55,955 bases of DNA. Origin: Anaerolineae bacterium. GTDB taxonomy: Bacteria > Chloroflexota > Anaerolineae > Promineifilales > Promineifilaceae. The notes below the pieces were generated by a model. It was not told the origin of the DNA. It did not search any database and worked only from the letters and a program-made list of their open reading frames with translations. Below are positions 15,205 through 24,194 of the stretch, piece by piece (position 1 is the stretch's first letter; the number at the start of each line of letters is the position of its first letter). Position numbers and translations under genes: made by a program. Where the stretch lies: contig JAUIAP010000016.1 in NCBI GenBank assembly GCA_030425205.1, forward strand, positions 1-55,955. Direction: 5' to 3'.

Positions 15205-17859
15205 ATGGTTCGTCAACGCTTCATAATAGCATTCGGGTTGGCAATGATGTTACTTTTCATCACACTGTCCACACCCACCAACAGCTTTGCACAAGAATAC
15301 TTCATACAACAGTCAATGATCGTTGTTGGTGATTCGGCCGAATCTGCTCAAGCTGCCGTCCATTCAGTTGGCGCAGAAATCACACATGAGCTCGACATTA
15401 TCAACGCAGTCGCAGCGCAATTAACACAGGCGCAGGCAACGCAACTAGCGGCCGACACACGTGTACAACGTCTGCACATCAATGAAACGGCCTATTCTAG
15501 TGCAACGATACACACGCTACGCGACAACTTCTCGTCAGTCGCCTATGATAGGAACGATGGAACATCTGAATTTCGCTCTGATTGGGTGGAAGGGCAAGAT
15601 GATGATGACCCTAGCAGAGGCAAAATCGTCATTTGGTGGGGCGCCGCATTTATGAAAGGGGACAGTGTGCGTCTGCGTCGTACAGCCAATTTGGAAGATG
15701 CCGTCAACATTACCCTCTCGTTTGATTACAACTGCTATGGTTTTGATGATGACGACGATGACTATGTCATTGTTGAGGTAAAACCGGCAGATGGCGACTG
15801 GATTGAGCTTGACCGTCTAAATAGCAGGGGCTCGATGTGGGTTGATCAGCAAGCTTCCTATGACATCTCCGAATACGCTAGTCGCGCGACACGTATCCGC
15901 ATTCGGAACTCTAGACACCTCGCATCGGATGAAACCTTTAAGCTCGACAACTTTCAAATTCGCTACAGCATCGACAATGGCAGTGGTGAAGAACAGGTTA
16001 TCTTGGCTGATGAGTTTGAACGGCAGGCCTTTAACGGAAATGATGGGACAGGCGCGTGGGCAACGGAATGGATTGAAGAAAATGACTTCGGCTCAGCCTA
16101 TTTTGGCAACGTCGCCGTATGGGATGGAAAATTATTGCTGAGTGGCAATGATAATCGCATTCGCCGTATGGCTGATTTGCGTGACGCCTCTACGGCAACA
16201 TTGACTTATTCCTATGAAGTTTCAACGTCACAGTACGGTTTTGGGAGCGAGCCGCCAGATGACATGAACGAGGTCTATGTTTTAGTCGAAGTTTCGGCCG
16301 ATTACGGCGCAACATGGATAGAACTCGACCGCCTGATGGGGGAAACGGATGATTTCCAAACGGTAAGCCATAACCTTGACGCGATTGTTGGCAATGAAAT
16401 TATGTTGCGCTTTGCCACATCGGAGCAAACAACCAATTCCAACCGTGTCAATATCGACTTTGTCAACATCGAATATGTAACAGAAATACAACAAGCAGTA
16501 GAAAGCGACCCATTCGCCACGACCGTCTCAACCATCGTTGAGGCAGATGTACTGCATGAAAACGGAATTACGGGCGAAGGCGTGACGGTTGCCGTGATTG
16601 ATACAGGTTTTCTAAGCACGTCTAATCTCAACATTGGGAGCAATGGCGCACTGCGTGTCGTAGCACAGTATGATGCACTGACAGATGTTGGGACGATGGT
16701 CAATACGATAACCAACCTTGTCACTGATGATGACAGCGGACACGGTTCACATATCACCAGTATCATTGCCAATTCAGCAAAAAACGATGGAGGCGACTTT
16801 TTAGGGGTTGCACCCGATGTAAACTTGCTGCTGGTCAAGGCATTTTCGGCCGATGGTGCGGCGAGTTATGCTGATGTCATCCGCGCCATTGACAAAGTCG
16901 TAGAATACAAAGATATCTTTGACGTTCGTGTGTTGAATCTGTCCTTCTACAGCACGCCACAATCCCACTATTGGGAAGACCCCGTCGGACAAGCGGTGAT
17001 GCGGGCATGGGAAGCGGGCATCGTCGTCGTGACGGGTGCGGGCAACATGGGACCAGACGCGCTCAGCATTGGTGTGCCGGGCAACGTCCCCTACGTCATC
17101 ACCGTGGGCGCAATCACCGATAACTATACGCCCTTGGACACGACAGATGACTACATCCCACCGTTTTCGTCAGCTGGCCCGACCTATGATGGATTTGTCA
17201 AGCCAGAGATCGTCGCCCCAGGCGCACACGTGCTCGGCTTGGTAAGCAGCAATAGTCTACTTGCCCAACTGTATCCACAGTTTTCACGCTCCAATGACTT
17301 CTTTAGCTTGTCTGGCACGTCGATGTCGGCCGCCGTCACCAGCGGTGTCGTTGCACTCATGCTAGAGGCTGACCCAACGCTGACCCCTGACGATGTGAAA
17401 TGTCGTCTCATCGACAGCGCACGCGCCGCACTTGATGCGGACGGCAACCCCGCATTTAGCGTCTTCCAGCAAGGGGCCGGCGTGATCAATGCGTTTGATG
17501 CGGTCAACAGCACGGCAACGGGATGTGCAAATGTTGGGTTGGACGTTTCGGCCGAATTGGCAGATACTGCCCACTTTGTCGGTGCTGCAAAACGCGATGA
17601 AGCGACCAGCACGTTCTATATTGAAGATGAAAATGGCAATCAAGTTGAACAGTGGAGCGGGATTTATGCCCAATCTGGCGGCAGCTACTACTGGACGGGT
17701 GGCAGTTACTACTGGACGGGCGGCACTTACTACTGGACGGGTGGCACTTATTACTGGACGGGTGGCACTTATTACTGGACAGGCGGAACCTACTATTGGA
17801 CGGGTGCAGAACTTGACCCGGCCGTCGGAACGCTCGCCGTCTCCGTCATTCTCGAATAA
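15205..17859 (+). CDS. Secreted subtilisin-like serine protease with aromatic tandem-repeat tail
   Basis: An 884-residue exported peptidase S8. Signal peptide: about residues 1-30 (FGLAMMLLFITLSTPTNSFAQ). An inhibitor-type prodomain (about 33-92) follows, then two beta-sandwich domains resembling MAM or carbohydrate-binding modules (about 108-255 and 270-425; both contain a DG-[TE]..W..EW/DW segment and Asp-rich, perhaps Ca-binding loops). The catalytic domain has Asp in AVIDTGF (about 464), His in SGHGSHI (about 512) and Ser in SGTSMSAA (about 705). The C-terminus carries six tandem GG[ST]YYWT units before a short tail. AGGAG precedes the ATG. Insertion of two sandwich domains between prodomain and catalytic core is noteworthy. 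A strong hairpin follows the stop. Confidence 0.93.
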   Translation: MVRQRFIIAFGLAMMLLFITLSTPTNSFAQEYFIQQSMIVVGDSAESAQAAVHSVGAEITHELDIINAVAAQLTQAQATQLAADTRVQRLHINETAYSSATIHTLRDNFSSVAYDRNDGTSEFRSDWVEGQDDDDPSRGKIVIWWGAAFMKGDSVRLRRTANLEDAVNITLSFDYNCYGFDDDDDDYVIVEVKPADGDWIELDRLNSRGSMWVDQQASYDISEYASRATRIRIRNSRHLASDETFKLDNFQIRYSIDNGSGEEQVILADEFERQAFNGNDGTGAWATEWIEENDFGSAYFGNVAVWDGKLLLSGNDNRIRRMADLRDASTATLTYSYEVSTSQYGFGSEPPDDMNEVYVLVEVSADYGATWIELDRLMGETDDFQTVSHNLDAIVGNEIMLRFATSEQTTNSNRVNIDFVNIEYVTEIQQAVESDPFATTVSTIVEADVLHENGITGEGVTVAVIDTGFLSTSNLNIGSNGALRVVAQYDALTDVGTMVNTITNLVTDDDSGHGSHITSIIANSAKNDGGDFLGVAPDVNLLLVKAFSADGAASYADVIRAIDKVVEYKDIFDVRVLNLSFYSTPQSHYWEDPVGQAVMRAWEAGIVVVTGAGNMGPDALSIGVPGNVPYVITVGAITDNYTPLDTTDDYIPPFSSAGPTYDGFVKPEIVAPGAHVLGLVSSNSLLAQLYPQFSRSNDFFSLSGTSMSAAVTSGVVALMLEADPTLTPDDVKCRLIDSARAALDADGNPAFSVFQQGAGVINAFDAVNSTATGCANVGLDVSAELADTAHFVGAAKRDEATSTFYIEDENGNQVEQWSGIYAQSGGSYYWTGGSYYWTGGTYYWTGGTYYWTGGTYYWTGGTYYWTGAELDPAVGTLAVSVILE
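17677..17802 (+). repeat. Six tandem 21-bp units coding GG[ST]YYWT
   Basis: Six in-frame copies of a 21-bp unit (GGT-GGC-ACT-TAT-TAC-TGG-ACG type, with synonymous changes). Two copies read GGSYYWT and four GGTYYWT. Synonymous differences between units show selection for the peptide rather than a very recent slippage event. Confidence 0.95.
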
Positions 17860-17865
17860 CTAGAG

Positions 17866-17898
17866 AGTAGCCCACCGCCGCGCTGGCGGTGGGCTACT
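17866..17898 (+). terminator. Hairpin after the subtilase gene
   Basis: A perfect 14-bp GC-rich stem AGTAGCCCACCGCC / GGCGGTGGGCTACT with a 5-nt loop, six bases after the stop. No T run follows. It abuts the start of the histidine-kinase gene and would also shape that gene's leader. Confidence 0.7.
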
Positions 17899-17915
17899 TA
17901 TCGAAATTCTCAACG

Positions 17916-19427
17916 ATGCAACAGAGCAATTCAGTCCCATTAAAAACGATACCTCTCTATCGAATTTACTATTGGGCTGTCACGATTATCGGGCTTTTGA
18001 TATTGGTCACACAACTTCCCCACATGTTGGAGTTGGTGACCGATTTGTCATTTCTGTTACTCACGCTCTTTGTCATCATCGTCCAACACACATCAGCATC
18101 ACTCCCCGTTTCAAATGAGGCAAGCGTCACGTACTCGGTTTCATCGGCCATTAGTGTTGCGTCTATCCCCCTCTACGGAATTCAGGGCATTCTACTGCTT
18201 GAATTGATCGGCTCGATCTATCTTTGGCTTTTCAAACCACGCACCGTCACCCCCTCCAAACGCCTCTCACAATTTGCATTCAATGTCAGTATGCTCTCGA
18301 TTGTCGGGTTAGTCACTGCATTAGTTTATCAATTCCTGACCATACAGCTCCCGATGCAATCAAGCCCAGTTGGTGGCTATCTCTTTCCCGTCGTCACATG
18401 GGTCATATCCGCGTTGGTCTATGACCAAACCAACCAGTGGCTTGTGTTGGCAATTATCAAGCTGCAACACGGCAATGACATCGACCTGCTCGATATGTGG
18501 CGTGAAAATCGTTGGGCCTCATTGGTTTCCATTTCAGTGATTACAGTTGGTGGGGGATCGCTGACCATTGCAGTCGGGCTGCTCGACTGGCTCGGCATTG
18601 CCGTCTTCTTTCTGCCCGTGCTGGCCACAAGCTATGCCTTTACGGTCTACGTCTCGAAAACGAAACAGCAGATGAGCGACATGGAAACGATCATCACCGA
18701 TCGCACAAGTGATTTGCAGCGGCTCAATCGGGAAAAAGATGCGTTTCTTGCCCTGCTGACACACGATATGAAATCTCCCCTCACCTCAATAGGGATGTAT
18801 GCGGAGATGATGCGGCGCAAGCCTGATTTGATTCGTCAAAAACCACATACCATTGAAAACATTTTGCGCGCCCATGCCACGCTCAACGATCTCGTCAATA
18901 ACATTGTCGATTTAGAAAAACTACAAACGGATGGCGCGTTGCCGCTTGAGCAGTCGCTCTTTGATGTGACCGATCTGACGGAGTATGTCGTTGAGGTTCT
19001 ACAACCGCAAGCTGAACAAAAACATATCACGCTGACGACCCAGCTCTCACGTCAAGAGATTCATCTCAACGCAGACCGCTTGCAAATTGAGCGCGTCCTC
19101 ACAAATCTGATCTCAAACGCCGTCAAATACACAAAAGAGCACGGCACAGTCGATGTGCGCGTCTGGCAGGCTGACGAACAGGTTTGTATCGCCGTCCAGG
19201 ACACTGGGTATGGCATTCCAACCGAAGAACTCCCCTACATCTTTGACCGCTATCGGCGCGTGGACAAACATCGCAACATGGCGGTCGGCACTGGGCTGGG
19301 ATTGGCGATTGCAAAGGCGATTGCTGAAGGGCATGGGGGACGACTGCTGGTTGAATCGGCCGAAAATGTCGGCAGCACCTTCACCCTATCCCTGCCCCTT
19401 TCCTCACAGACCCAGTTTCCACTTTGA
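17916..19427 (+). CDS. Membrane sensor histidine kinase
   Basis: A 503-residue sensor kinase. Residues about 10-245 contain six or more hydrophobic segments (for example IIGLLILVTQL, LSFLLLTLFVIIVQHT) with little extracytoplasmic loop, so the sensor is the membrane domain itself. The dimerisation/phosphoacceptor box LLTHDMKSPLTS is near residue 282, followed by the ATPase domain: N box NLISNAVKYTK, G1 VQDTGYGIP, F box and G2 GTGLGLAIAKAIAEGHGG. ATG 17916 is preferred over an in-frame GTG at 17889 because the GTG lies inside the preceding hairpin. No response regulator is adjacent; the receiver at 12561 could be a partner. Confidence 0.9.
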   Translation: MQQSNSVPLKTIPLYRIYYWAVTIIGLLILVTQLPHMLELVTDLSFLLLTLFVIIVQHTSASLPVSNEASVTYSVSSAISVASIPLYGIQGILLLELIGSIYLWLFKPRTVTPSKRLSQFAFNVSMLSIVGLVTALVYQFLTIQLPMQSSPVGGYLFPVVTWVISALVYDQTNQWLVLAIIKLQHGNDIDLLDMWRENRWASLVSISVITVGGGSLTIAVGLLDWLGIAVFFLPVLATSYAFTVYVSKTKQQMSDMETIITDRTSDLQRLNREKDAFLALLTHDMKSPLTSIGMYAEMMRRKPDLIRQKPHTIENILRAHATLNDLVNNIVDLEKLQTDGALPLEQSLFDVTDLTEYVVEVLQPQAEQKHITLTTQLSRQEIHLNADRLQIERVLTNLISNAVKYTKEHGTVDVRVWQADEQVCIAVQDTGYGIPTEELPYIFDRYRRVDKHRNMAVGTGLGLAIAKAIAEGHGGRLLVESAENVGSTFTLSLPLSSQTQFPL

Positions 19428-19456
19428 TTCGTGCTAGAATCCAAGCCATTGTCTGA

Positions 19457-19488
19457 AATGTTACGAAATCCTTGCGGGACGTAACATT
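19457..19488. terminator. Hairpin between histidine kinase and TVP38-type gene
   Basis: Arms AATGTTACG (19457-19465) and CGTAACATT (19480-19488) pair perfectly around 14 nt. Position after the kinase stop suggests a terminator or an operator for the next gene. Confidence 0.45.
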
Positions 19489-19536
19489 ATCTCTTGTCGC
19501 AAAGTCTTATCCTGTGAACAGTATAAGGAATCATCA

Positions 19537-20271
19537 ATGGCATCATCAATCCCGTCTTCTGAAAATCAGTCCTTCCTCGAAAAACATAGTCAAAAGCTGA
19601 TCGCAGCCGCATTTTGGGTAGCTATCGGCATCGCCTATCTCATCTATCTGCAAGTCAACGACCTTTCAGTGCGTGACTCATTCAAGCAGATCACGGGCAT
19701 TTTGACCCAACCCGTGCTTGGCCCCATCATCTACATCCTGCTCTACGCCTTCCATCCGATCATCTTTTTCCCCGCCTCAATTCTGACCATCGCCGGTGGG
19801 GCGTTGTTTGGCTACTGGGGAATTTTGTGGGTGATTCTTGGGGCAAATTCGGCCGCGATGGTCGCGTATACTATCGGCCGATTTTTTGGCGGCAACCTGA
19901 TCGCGGATGCAACCGAAGACCCCGAAAAAGGGGAGCAGGGATTTGTCGAAAAGTGGAAAACGCGCCTACAGGAGAACAGCTTTGAAACCGTTCTTATCAT
20001 GCGCTTTATCTTTATCCCCTATAACGTCGTCAACTACTTGTGTGGATTTCTGAAAATCGACTGGAAGGCGTTTCTGTTGGCTACTGCGCTCGGCTCTGTC
20101 GCTGGAACCATCTCCTTCACGCTTGCAGGCGTCTCAATCGGCGATATTGACGCCGTCATCGACGGACAAACCCCCAGTCTCGATTGGCGCGTTCTCGTCA
20201 TTTCTGCCGTCATCTTCGCCATCAGCATGGGCATTTCACGCTACTTCAAGAGCCAAGAGGAAACCGCTTAA
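19537..20271 (+). CDS. TVP38/TMEM64 (VTT-domain) membrane protein
   Basis: A 244-residue polytopic membrane protein of the DedA-related VTT family. The core FHPIIFFPASILTIAGGALFG followed by AYTIGRFFGGNLI (about residues 68-125) is the family signature, and hydrophobic segments occur at both ends. Relatives have been linked to lipid scrambling or transport; the substrate here is unknown. AAGGA lies before the ATG. Its stop overlaps that of the convergent acetyltransferase gene (TTAA). Confidence 0.88.
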   Translation: MASSIPSSENQSFLEKHSQKLIAAAFWVAIGIAYLIYLQVNDLSVRDSFKQITGILTQPVLGPIIYILLYAFHPIIFFPASILTIAGGALFGYWGILWVILGANSAAMVAYTIGRFFGGNLIADATEDPEKGEQGFVEKWKTRLQENSFETVLIMRFIFIPYNVVNYLCGFLKIDWKAFLLATALGSVAGTISFTLAGVSIGDIDAVIDGQTPSLDWRVLVISAVIFAISMGISRYFKSQEETA

Positions 20272-20894
20272 GACAACGGACGCTCCATATAGACATGATC
20301 GACCACCTTTCCAAACTGCGAAACCAAACGGCTGGTATGCATTGCAGTGGCAACAAACCCTTCTCTTTCATAGAGGGCTTGGGCGCGCGGATTGGTGACG
20401 GCAACATCGAGCGCGGCAGTTGTCATTCCTCTCATTTTTATCTGTTCGAGTAACTGATGGATCAGTTGACGGCCAATCCCCTTCGATTGATGTTCAGGGG
20501 CAACGCCTAGCTGATAGATGATGCCAACATTCTTCTTTGGCGGCTGCAACACCCGCTCGATCCGCAATCCCCGCTGAATGGTGCGAATGACGGCGAGGGG
20601 GCGGTAAAAGCGTATAAATGCGCTGACGGCGGCCAGCGTAAAGGGGAGATTCTGGCTTGCAAAACGCATCCCGCCGATACCAACAACTACCCCATCCAAA
20701 ACTGCCACCGTGTGCTGACGGTAGCCAAACTCTGAATTGCCCCAAACAAATGCCTTCTGCAAGAAGGCCAGCGACTCATTTTGATAGCTGTCGCTAAACA
20801 CATAGTCAAATGCAGTCGGTCCAGAACTGTAGATGAGTGACACGGCCTGCTCGACATCTTGCGGCTGACTAGGGCGGAGGGTAATGTCTGTCAT
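20268..20894 (-). CDS. GNAT-family N-acetyltransferase
   Basis: A 208-residue acetyltransferase. It begins directly with the fold (DITLRPSQPQDVEQAVSLI) and has the acetyl-CoA loop LGVAPEHQSKGIGRQLIHQLL at about residues 130-150, then ALDVAVTNPRAQALYEREGF. The substrate cannot be read from sequence. TACGAT stands six bases before the ATG and no Shine-Dalgarno sequence is present, suggesting a leaderless mRNA divergent from the glycosyltransferase group. Confidence 0.88.
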   Translation of the reverse strand: MTDITLRPSQPQDVEQAVSLIYSSGPTAFDYVFSDSYQNESLAFLQKAFVWGNSEFGYRQHTVAVLDGVVVGIGGMRFASQNLPFTLAAVSAFIRFYRPLAVIRTIQRGLRIERVLQPPKKNVGIIYQLGVAPEHQSKGIGRQLIHQLLEQIKMRGMTTAALDVAVTNPRAQALYEREGFVATAMHTSRLVSQFGKVVDHVYMERPLS

Positions 20895-20900
20895 ATGGCG

Positions 20901-20906
20901 ATCGTA
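20901..20906 (-). promoter_or_regulatory. -10-like TACGAT, leaderless acetyltransferase start
   Basis: TACGAT on the minus strand with 6 nt to the ATG at 20894. Together with TATAAT at 20951 it makes a compact divergent promoter pair with two TCGGCCGA palindromes (20913, 20934) between them. Confidence 0.5.
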
Positions 20907-20950
20907 TCACAATCGGCCGAAATCATAGTGTTTTCGGCCGAAAATCCCCC

Positions 20951-20956
20951 TATAAT
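20951..20956 (+). promoter_or_regulatory. -10 TATAAT, leaderless start of gene 20964
   Basis: A perfect TATAAT with 7 nt to the ATG at 20964 and no room for a ribosome site. Confidence 0.6.
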
Positions 20957-20963
20957 CCCCGCA

Positions 20964-21425
20964 ATGAGTTGGCTAAAGATCACCGATTCCGAATGGGATG
21001 ACCAGACACTCGCGGCCGAAATCGCACAACGCACCGAGCAGCGCAACGCCCAAGCGGGCGAACTAACCCCCACCTTCCCCACCATGCGTCGCGATGGTTT
21101 GCATTTGCCACCCGCGACCGAGCAAATCGCGCCACAACTCTACCAGCAGTTGCGGGCATTGCAGGCGCGAAAACCGGTTGAGACGGGGGTTTTATTGGCC
21201 GATTCGCCAGCGACGCAGATTCCGGTGATCGGCCGATTGTGGCAAACTGTCCGCCGCAGTCTCCACGAACTCGTTCTTTTCTATGTCAACCGCGCTGTGC
21301 GCGACCAAGCGCAACGCGAAACCCATCTGCAAAACATCGTCAACGAGTTGACGCGCCTGACCGTTCAGCAGGAGCAAGAGCTTACGCGACTGCGTGAGGA
21401 GCTGCGGGGGCGTGATGCGACTTGA
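20964..21425 (+). CDS. Hypothetical protein upstream of two glycosyltransferases
   Basis: A 153-residue protein of no family I recognise. The start at 20964 is set by TATAAT seven bases upstream. The N-terminal half is polar with a Pro-rich segment. Residues about 85-115 (VIGRLWQTVRRSLHELVLFYV) form an amphipathic or peripheral-membrane helix, and the last 35 residues are a Glu/Arg/Leu-rich coiled coil. It overlaps the next gene by 11 bp and so is translated in step with two glycosyltransferases. A scaffold or regulator for surface glycan synthesis is only a guess. Confidence 0.7.
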   Translation: MSWLKITDSEWDDQTLAAEIAQRTEQRNAQAGELTPTFPTMRRDGLHLPPATEQIAPQLYQQLRALQARKPVETGVLLADSPATQIPVIGRLWQTVRRSLHELVLFYVNRAVRDQAQRETHLQNIVNELTRLTVQQEQELTRLREELRGRDAT

Positions 21426-22482
21426 CATTCTGCTAGAGGGGACAACCCGTGGCGACGCGATCACCGATCAGGCGTTGGCGCAGCGCGATTGGTTGCGCGC
21501 CAGCGGCGTACAGTCCGACCTTTTCGCCCAACATATCCATCCATCGGTCGCCGACGATGTACGACCATTCGCCCAATTTCGCGGCACAAAGCGTCCCGTC
21601 ATCTATCATCACAGTATCGACTCTGCGGTTGGTGCAAGCTTGATCAAACGCGCCCAGCCGCTCATCTTGGTCTACCATAACGTCACGCCGGCCCATTTTT
21701 TCAAGGGGATCGACCCGTTTTGGGAGGAAAAAATGGTTTTGGGGCGCGCGCAGCTGGTGGCGTTGCACCCACACGTGCAGCTCGCATTTGCCGATTCGTC
21801 GGTCAACGCGGATGAGTTGCGCGAGCTTGGATTCGCGTCACCCATCGTGTTGCCGATTCACGTGGAAATGGCCGAAGATATTGCGGTCAATCCGACGTTG
21901 GCGCAACGGTTGGATGGTGAGGATGCGATTTTGTTTATCGGCCGATTTGCCCCCAACAAACGCCAAGCAGACCTCGTCAAACTGTTCTATCATCTGCGGC
22001 GCGTCCGCCCTACCGCCCGCCTCTACCTCGTGGGCGATCCATGGACGGTTGGCTATGACCGCTGGACAGACAACCTCACCCGCGAACTCGACCTCCATCA
22101 CGCCATCACGCAAACGGGCAAAGTCTCGACCACCGATTTACACACCTATCTGCGCCACTGCAAACTGTACATCTCAATGAGCGAGCATGAAGGGTTTGGC
22201 AAGCCGCTGATCGAGAGTATGCTGGCGGGATTGCCTATTATGGCCTATGCCGAACCGGGTGTCAGCAGCACGCTTGGGGAGACAGGTATTCAGTTTAAGG
22301 AGAAACGCTACGCTGAATTGGCTGAATTGGTCGATCTCATCCTTGCTGATCAATCACTACGCGAAAGGATTGCGGCCAGACAACGTTCGCGCGTGACGCA
22401 ATTTATGGCGCAAAATGTGCGGGCATTGTTTCTCGCCACGTTACGCTCGGCAGAGATTATAAAAGGGGCGGCGGGGGAATGA
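21415..22482 (+). CDS. Glycosyltransferase, GT-B fold (family 4-like)
   Basis: A 355-residue glycosyltransferase. The N-terminal domain contains YHHSIDSAVG and YHNVTP, often seen where the acceptor binds. The C-terminal nucleotide-sugar domain has FIGRFAPNKRQADLV and the donor-binding EHEGFGKPLIESMLAGLP (about residues 255-275) with the E-x7-E pattern. The ATG at 21415, overlapping the previous gene, gives the standard start MRLDILLEG. It overlaps the next glycosyltransferase by 4 bp. Probably adds sugars to a surface polysaccharide or glycolipid; donor and acceptor unknown. Confidence 0.9.
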   Translation: MRLDILLEGTTRGDAITDQALAQRDWLRASGVQSDLFAQHIHPSVADDVRPFAQFRGTKRPVIYHHSIDSAVGASLIKRAQPLILVYHNVTPAHFFKGIDPFWEEKMVLGRAQLVALHPHVQLAFADSSVNADELRELGFASPIVLPIHVEMAEDIAVNPTLAQRLDGEDAILFIGRFAPNKRQADLVKLFYHLRRVRPTARLYLVGDPWTVGYDRWTDNLTRELDLHHAITQTGKVSTTDLHTYLRHCKLYISMSEHEGFGKPLIESMLAGLPIMAYAEPGVSSTLGETGIQFKEKRYAELAELVDLILADQSLRERIAARQRSRVTQFMAQNVRALFLATLRSAEIIKGAAGE

Positions 22483-23666
22483 AGCCAAAAGTTGCCTTCA
22501 TCGTCCAACGGTATGGCACAGAAGTTAACGGCGGGGCGGAACTGTACGCCCGTTGGATGGCCGAGCGACTGTTGCCTCATGCCGACGTGACAGTGCTGAC
22601 GACGTGCGCCATCGACTTTTACACATGGGCAAACCATTATCCCACCGGAGAAACGACGATCAATGGCGTCGCTGTCAAACGCTATGCCGTTGACAAGCCG
22701 CGCAACTGGAAGCAATCACAAATACAAACGCGCAAAGTGCTGCTATATGACGCGACGTTGGCGGATGAAGAGGCGTGGATGAAGTTGCAGGGCCCATATT
22801 CGACTACGCTGTTTACGGCAATTGATCAGCAGCGTGACGACTTCGATCTCTTTGTCTTTTTCACCTACGTCTATGCGACGACCTATTTTGGAATGCCGCA
22901 AGTCATTGAGAAGGCGATATTGGTTCCCGCCGCGCATGAGGAGCCGACGTTGGAGATGGGACTTTTTCGGCCGATTTTCCAAACGCCACCCTTCATCATC
23001 TACCTGACCGAACAAGAGCGTCGCTATGTCCATGCGCGACTTGACAATCAACACGTCCCCAACCTTGTCGCGGGTATCGGCATCAATGCACCATTGCAAA
23101 CCGATCCCGACCGCTTTCGTCGAAAATTCGGCATTACTGGCGACTTTCTTTTCTATGTTGGCCGCATCGATCCTGCCAAAAATGTACCTGCCCTAATCGA
23201 CGATTTCCTCGCCTATCAAGCCGAAACTGGGCGTGACATCACGCTGGTGCTGGCAGGGAAATCACAGATTGAGATACCAAATCACGCACGAATTCGGCCG
23301 ATTGGATTCATCTCCGAGCAAGATAAATTTGACGGCCTGCGCGCTGCGACTGCGCTGGTCAATCCATCCCTCTTTGAAAGTTTGTCGATTGTCTTGTTAG
23401 AGGCGTGGTTGATGGGAACGCCCACGTTGGTCAACTCGCGCTGTAGCGTCTTGAAAGATCAGTCGCGGCGCAGTAATGGCGGGTTGTGGTATGGGGGATC
23501 GGCCGAATTTGCCGCGACTCTCACCTATCTGCTCGACCATCCCCAAGAACGTGTCATCTTAGGCAGCAATGGACAAAACTTTGTCACACACGAGTACGCA
23601 TGGGAGATCGTGTTGGCAAAATTTATGGCCGCGTTTCAATTTGTGCTGGAAGCTGGCAACCCATAA
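22479..23666 (+). CDS. Glycosyltransferase, GT-B fold (family 4-like)
   Basis: A 395-residue glycosyltransferase overlapping the previous one by ATGA, hence translationally coupled. N-terminal GTEVNGGAELYARWMAE is the typical glycine-rich acceptor-side loop. The second domain has FYVGRIDPAKNVPALI and a donor site NPSLFESLSIVLLEAWLMGTP near residue 300. It likely works with the preceding enzyme in one glycan pathway. Its last 31 bp overlap the end of the convergent acetyltransferase gene. Confidence 0.9.
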   Translation: MKPKVAFIVQRYGTEVNGGAELYARWMAERLLPHADVTVLTTCAIDFYTWANHYPTGETTINGVAVKRYAVDKPRNWKQSQIQTRKVLLYDATLADEEAWMKLQGPYSTTLFTAIDQQRDDFDLFVFFTYVYATTYFGMPQVIEKAILVPAAHEEPTLEMGLFRPIFQTPPFIIYLTEQERRYVHARLDNQHVPNLVAGIGINAPLQTDPDRFRRKFGITGDFLFYVGRIDPAKNVPALIDDFLAYQAETGRDITLVLAGKSQIEIPNHARIRPIGFISEQDKFDGLRAATALVNPSLFESLSIVLLEAWLMGTPTLVNSRCSVLKDQSRRSNGGLWYGGSAEFAATLTYLLDHPQERVILGSNGQNFVTHEYAWEIVLAKFMAAFQFVLEAGNP

Positions 23667-24109
23667 AGCACATCGGGCGTACCCTCTTCATTCCCCGAGC
23701 CATCCTCAAATTCGAGCGCAACGAAGCCGTGTTTCTCGTAGAAGTGCCGCGCAAGACTGTTTTCTTGGAACGTGTACAGGCGTACAGGCCGCGCCAATCT
23801 TGTCAACGCCTCCGCCAAGAGGAGTCCGCCAATCCCCTTCCCGATCTGTTCGGGTGCGAGATATAGGTTCTCGATCCAGCTAAAATCACGCACAATGGTG
23901 GAGCAAAACCCCACAATCACACCGTCTACCTCGGCCACAGTTGTGTGCATTTTTGGAATCACAATATCTGCAATCCAGCCGCGCACCGAATCATCAGAAT
24001 GGGCAAGACGTGCATAGGGGAGCAATTGCTTGCGTGCTGCGAGATAGATATCCGCAACCGTTTGGGCGTCCTGCGACGTTGCGCGACGAATTGAAATTTG
24101 TGTTGTCAT
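23636..24109 (-). CDS. GNAT-family N-acetyltransferase
   Basis: A 157-residue acetyltransferase (ISIRRATSQDAQTVADIYLAARK at the start; acetyl-CoA loop LAPEQIGKGIGGLLLAEAL near residues 85-103; then ARHFYEKHGF). TAAAAT stands six bases before the ATG with no ribosome site, so probably leaderless. It runs convergently into the glycosyltransferase gene with a 31-bp overlap of coding ends. Substrate unknown. Confidence 0.87.
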   Translation of the reverse strand: MTTQISIRRATSQDAQTVADIYLAARKQLLPYARLAHSDDSVRGWIADIVIPKMHTTVAEVDGVIVGFCSTIVRDFSWIENLYLAPEQIGKGIGGLLLAEALTRLARPVRLYTFQENSLARHFYEKHGFVALEFEDGSGNEEGTPDVLYGLPASSTN

Positions 24110-24115
24110 GGTGCC

Positions 24116-24121
24116 ATTTTA
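24116..24121 (-). promoter_or_regulatory. -10-like TAAAAT, leaderless acetyltransferase start
   Basis: TAAAAT on the minus strand with 6 nt to the ATG at 24109; no Shine-Dalgarno sequence. Confidence 0.5.
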
Positions 24122-24182
24122 CGAGTAGGGAAGACGACCGACAAATAACGACGAAGCGTCATGCACGTTTTGGCGAGTCCCG

Positions 24183-24188
24183 TAAAAT
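24183..24188 (+). promoter_or_regulatory. -10-like TAAAAT before gene 24195
   Basis: TAAAAT with 6 nt (GAGAGG) to the ATG at 24195. The GAGAGG could alternatively act as a weak ribosome site if transcription began further upstream. Confidence 0.45.
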
Positions 24189-24194
24189 GAGAGG

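Noticed and set aside
17677..17802. Regular 21-bp repeats resembling a small CRISPR or VNTR array
   Set aside because: The units are contiguous, have no spacers, stay in frame and code GG[ST]YYWT; they are part of the subtilase gene.
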